Shown: piece by piece, positions 7,445 through 9,114 of the stretch
Layout of the letters: each line of letters begins with the position of its first letter
Numbering within the stretch: position 1 is the stretch's first letter
DNA from: Avoscillospira sp945864925
GTDB lineage: Bacteria > Bacillota > Clostridia > Oscillospirales > Oscillospiraceae
Assembly: GCA_945830595.1 (NCBI GenBank)
Contig: CALZZH010000089.1
Coordinates: 1-9,114 of the forward strand
Reading direction: 5' to 3'
DNA length: 9,114 nucleotides
Notes under the pieces: generated by a model
The model's input: only the letters and a program-made list of their open reading frames with translations
Databases searched by the model: none
What the model was told of the DNA's origin: nothing
Program-made: the position numbers and the translations under genes

Positions 7445-7870
7445 ATGAAGGAAGCGGATATCAGAAAATATGCCCAGCTCATGGGAGAACTGGGGCTGAC
7501 CGGCCTGGAGATCCGGGAACAGGACAGCGTGGTGCGGCTGGAGCGCAGCTATGGCGCGGCAGTACCGGCGCCTGCAGCGCCGGTGTCCGCCCCGGCAGAG
7601 CCGCCCCGGACACCGGCGGCGGATACGGTCAGCGTCTGCTCACCCATGGTGGGTGTGTTCTACCAGGCACCGGCGGAGGATGCCGCGCCCTATGTGCAGG
7701 TGGGGGATCAGGTCCGGCAGGGAACGGTGCTGTGCCTCATTGAGGCCATGAAAATGATGAACGAAATTACGGCGGAGCAGGACGGTGTGGTGGAGGAAAT
7801 CTGCGTCCAGAACGGCCAGGTGGTGGACTTCGGCCGGGAGCTGTTCCGCATCAGGAGGCAGACACCATGA
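7445..7870 (+). CDS. accB: Biotin carboxyl carrier protein of acetyl-CoA carboxylase
   Basis: Carries the carboxybiotin between biotin carboxylase (AccC) and the carboxyltransferase (AccDA) to make malonyl-CoA. The product is 141 residues. The N-terminal part (about 1-35) is followed by a Pro/Ala-rich flexible linker (about 38-60) and the biotinyl domain. SPMVGVFYQAP (66-76) and EAMKMMNEI (100-108) are hallmark motifs; K103 is the biotinylated lysine. The linker and the eight-residue thumb-like stretch after FYQAP match AccB rather than decarboxylase carriers. The start is ATG at 7445 with GGAGGG (7432-7437) 7 nt upstream; a TTG at 7439 would be too close to that site. It begins 2 nt after fabF and overlaps fabZ in ATGA. 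Confidence 0.96.
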   Translation: MKEADIRKYAQLMGELGLTGLEIREQDSVVRLERSYGAAVPAPAAPVSAPAEPPRTPAADTVSVCSPMVGVFYQAPAEDAAPYVQVGDQVRQGTVLCLIEAMKMMNEITAEQDGVVEEICVQNGQVVDFGRELFRIRRQTP

Positions 7871-8283
7871 ACCGGGAAGAGATCAAAGAGCTCCTGCCCC
7901 ATCGGGAGCCCATGCTCCTGCTGGACCAGGTGACCCTGGAGGCGGACACGGCCTGCGGCGCCTACCGGGTGCGGGGAGACGAGTGGTTCCTGCAGGGACA
8001 TTTTCCCGGCGCGCCGGTGGTCCCGGGCGTGATTCTGTGCGAGATTCTGGCCCAGTCCGCCTGTATTCTGCTGCAGGACGCCATGGCGTCAGGAAAGACG
8101 CCTATGTACACAGGCCTGGATCACGTGCGTTTCAAATCTCCGGTGCGGCCGGGGGATGTGTTCGAGACGCGCTGCCGCATCACCCGGGCCAAGCCGCCCT
8201 TCTATTTTGCTGAAGGCAGCGGTTTTGTGGGGGAGCGGCTGTGCCTGAAAGCGGAGTTTTTCTTCGCCATTGTGGGAGAATAG
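7867..8283 (+). CDS. fabZ: 3-hydroxyacyl-ACP dehydratase
   Basis: Removes water from (R)-3-hydroxyacyl-ACP to give the trans-2-enoyl-ACP that FabK reduces. The product is 138 residues with a single hot-dog fold. LLPHREPMLLLD (9-20) is the usual N-terminal motif; GHFPGAPVVPGVILCE (44-59) holds the active-site H45 and, on the partner subunit, E59. The C-terminus AEFFFAIV is typical. The length and the first motif favour FabZ over FabA. The start has AGGAGG (7853-7858) 8 nt upstream and overlaps the accB stop (ATGA), suggesting coupled translation. How the organism makes unsaturated chains cannot be read here: no fabM or fabA is present in the window. Confidence 0.96.
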   Translation: MNREEIKELLPHREPMLLLDQVTLEADTACGAYRVRGDEWFLQGHFPGAPVVPGVILCEILAQSACILLQDAMASGKTPMYTGLDHVRFKSPVRPGDVFETRCRITRAKPPFYFAEGSGFVGERLCLKAEFFFAIVGE

Positions 8284-8286
8284 GTC

Positions 8287-9068
8287 ATGTTTTCAAAAAT
8301 TCTCATTGCCAACCGCGGCGAGATTGCCGTCCGTATCATCCGGGCCTGCAAGGAGATGGGCATTGCCACCGTAGCAGTGTACTCGGACGCCGACGCGGAT
8401 GCCCTCCATGTGGCCCTGGCGGACGAAAGCTGCTGCATCGGAAAGGCCGAACCGGCGGACAGCTACCTGAACGAAGGGCGGATCATCAGCGCCGCCCTGG
8501 CCACAGGGGCCAAGGCCATCCATCCGGGCTACGGGTTCCTGTCTGAAAACGATCATTTTGCTGCCTTGTGCCGGAAAAACGGCCTGGTGTTCATCGGCCC
8601 CACGGTGGAGAACATGGAGCAGCTCAGCGACAAGGCTGCCATCAAGCGCCGTATGGCGGAGGCCGGCCTGAATCCCATCCCCGGCACCGGGACGCTGTCC
8701 TCGGTGCAGGAGGCGCTGGAGGCGGCTGCGGCCATCGGGTACCCGGTGGTGCTGAAGGCCCGCTCCGGCGGCGGCGGTCGGGGAATCCGGCTGGTGCATG
8801 CGCCGGAGGAGCTGGAGACGGCCTTTGCCCAGGCGGAAGCTGAGAGCGCCGCCGCTTTTGGCGACCGGGGCGTCTATCTGGAAAAATACATCCATCCCGC
8901 CCGCCATGTGGAGCTGCAGGTGCTGGCCGACGAGCAGGGCCATGCCGTCTGCCTGGGGGAGCGGGACTGCTCCGTCCAGCGGCGGCACCAGAAGCTTCTG
9001 GAGGAGACACCATCCCCGGCGGTCCGGCCGGCGCAACGGGCAGCCATCATGGCCGCGGCGGCGGAGGC
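8287..9068 (+). CDS. accC: Biotin carboxylase of acetyl-CoA carboxylase, 3' truncated by contig end
   Basis: Carboxylates the biotin on AccB using ATP and bicarbonate. About 260 genuine residues are present, near 58% of the usual ~450. N-terminal domain: MFSKILIANRGEIAVRII (1-18), HPGYGFLSEN (79-88). The ATP-grasp part begins with K116 (LSDKAA), K157 (VVLKA), the glycine-rich SGGGGRG (160-166), and ends with GERDCSVQRRHQK (224-236), including H234 and K236. The later catalytic glutamates and arginine of the family lie beyond the break. GGGAG (8274-8278) is 8 nt before the ATG and fabZ ends 3 nt upstream. From 9069 the frame continues into an adapter and adds the false tail CLLYTSDAADDMQCV, so the protein is not naturally truncated. 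accD and accA probably follow in the genome, by analogy with streptococci. Confidence 0.96.
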
Positions 9069-9114
9069 CTGTCTCTTATACACATCTGACGCTGCCGACG
9101 ATATGCAGTGTGTA
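9069..9114 (+). other. Illumina Nextera adapter and index read-through (artefact)
   Basis: CTGTCTCTTATACACATCT (9069-9087) is the 19-bp transposon mosaic end used in Nextera libraries. GACGCTGCCGACGA (9088-9101) completes the reverse complement of the Read 1 adapter. TATGCAGT (9102-9109) sits where the i5 index belongs and is the reverse complement of ACTGCATA, which I recall as index N506/S506. GTGTA (9110-9114) matches the start of the following P5 segment. These bases are library sequence, not genome; the first base or two of the mosaic end could coincide with genomic sequence. Confidence 0.98.

Noticed and set aside
8874..9083. Minus-strand ORF starting MYKRQ at the right end
   Set aside because: Its start codon and first residues come from the sequencing adapter, and the rest is antisense to accC.

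Overview
The window looks like one end of a contig from a Gram-positive, fairly GC-rich member of the Clostridia, most likely an Oscillospiraceae/Ruminococcaceae-type gut anaerobe. This rests on three things: FabK as the enoyl-ACP reductase, strong GGAGG-type ribosome binding sites before nearly every gene, and a fatty-acid gene order known from streptococci and other Firmicutes. The genus cannot be fixed from the sequence alone.

Layout. (1) Positions 1-1487, minus strand: a 460-residue protein with an N-terminal XRE/Cro-type helix-turn-helix and a long multi-pass membrane region built from tandemly duplicated units. A possible further minus-strand reading frame, joined by ATGA, runs off the left edge. 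(2) Positions 1488-1844: a divergent intergenic region with a clear promoter for each flanking gene and several inverted repeats. (3) Positions 1845-3191: gdhA, hexameric-type glutamate dehydrogenase (448 aa), closed by a textbook intrinsic terminator at 3206-3249. (4) Positions 3271-9068: a type II fatty-acid synthesis operon, acpP-fabK-fabD-fabG-fabF-accB-fabZ-accC, driven by one strong promoter whose start site is covered by a perfect 11-1-11 palindrome. (5) Positions 9069-9114: not biological sequence. This is read-through into an Illumina Nextera adapter plus index, which truncates accC.

The operon supplies most of one elongation cycle. AccB and AccC are the biotin carrier and biotin carboxylase halves of acetyl-CoA carboxylase. 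FabD loads malonate onto AcpP, FabF condenses, FabG reduces, FabZ dehydrates and FabK reduces the enoyl group. The genes are packed with gaps of 2-40 nt or overlaps of 4-13 nt, so translational coupling is likely. accD, accA, fabH and a fabT-type regulator, which accompany this cluster in streptococci, are not in the window. accD/accA may lie beyond the truncated right end; fabH/fabT are not directly upstream, where gdhA and its terminator sit instead.

No wholly new system is evident. The items most worth a second look are the operator-like palindrome at the fatty-acid promoter, the repeat-built membrane HTH protein with its divergent control region, and the adapter contamination at the right end.
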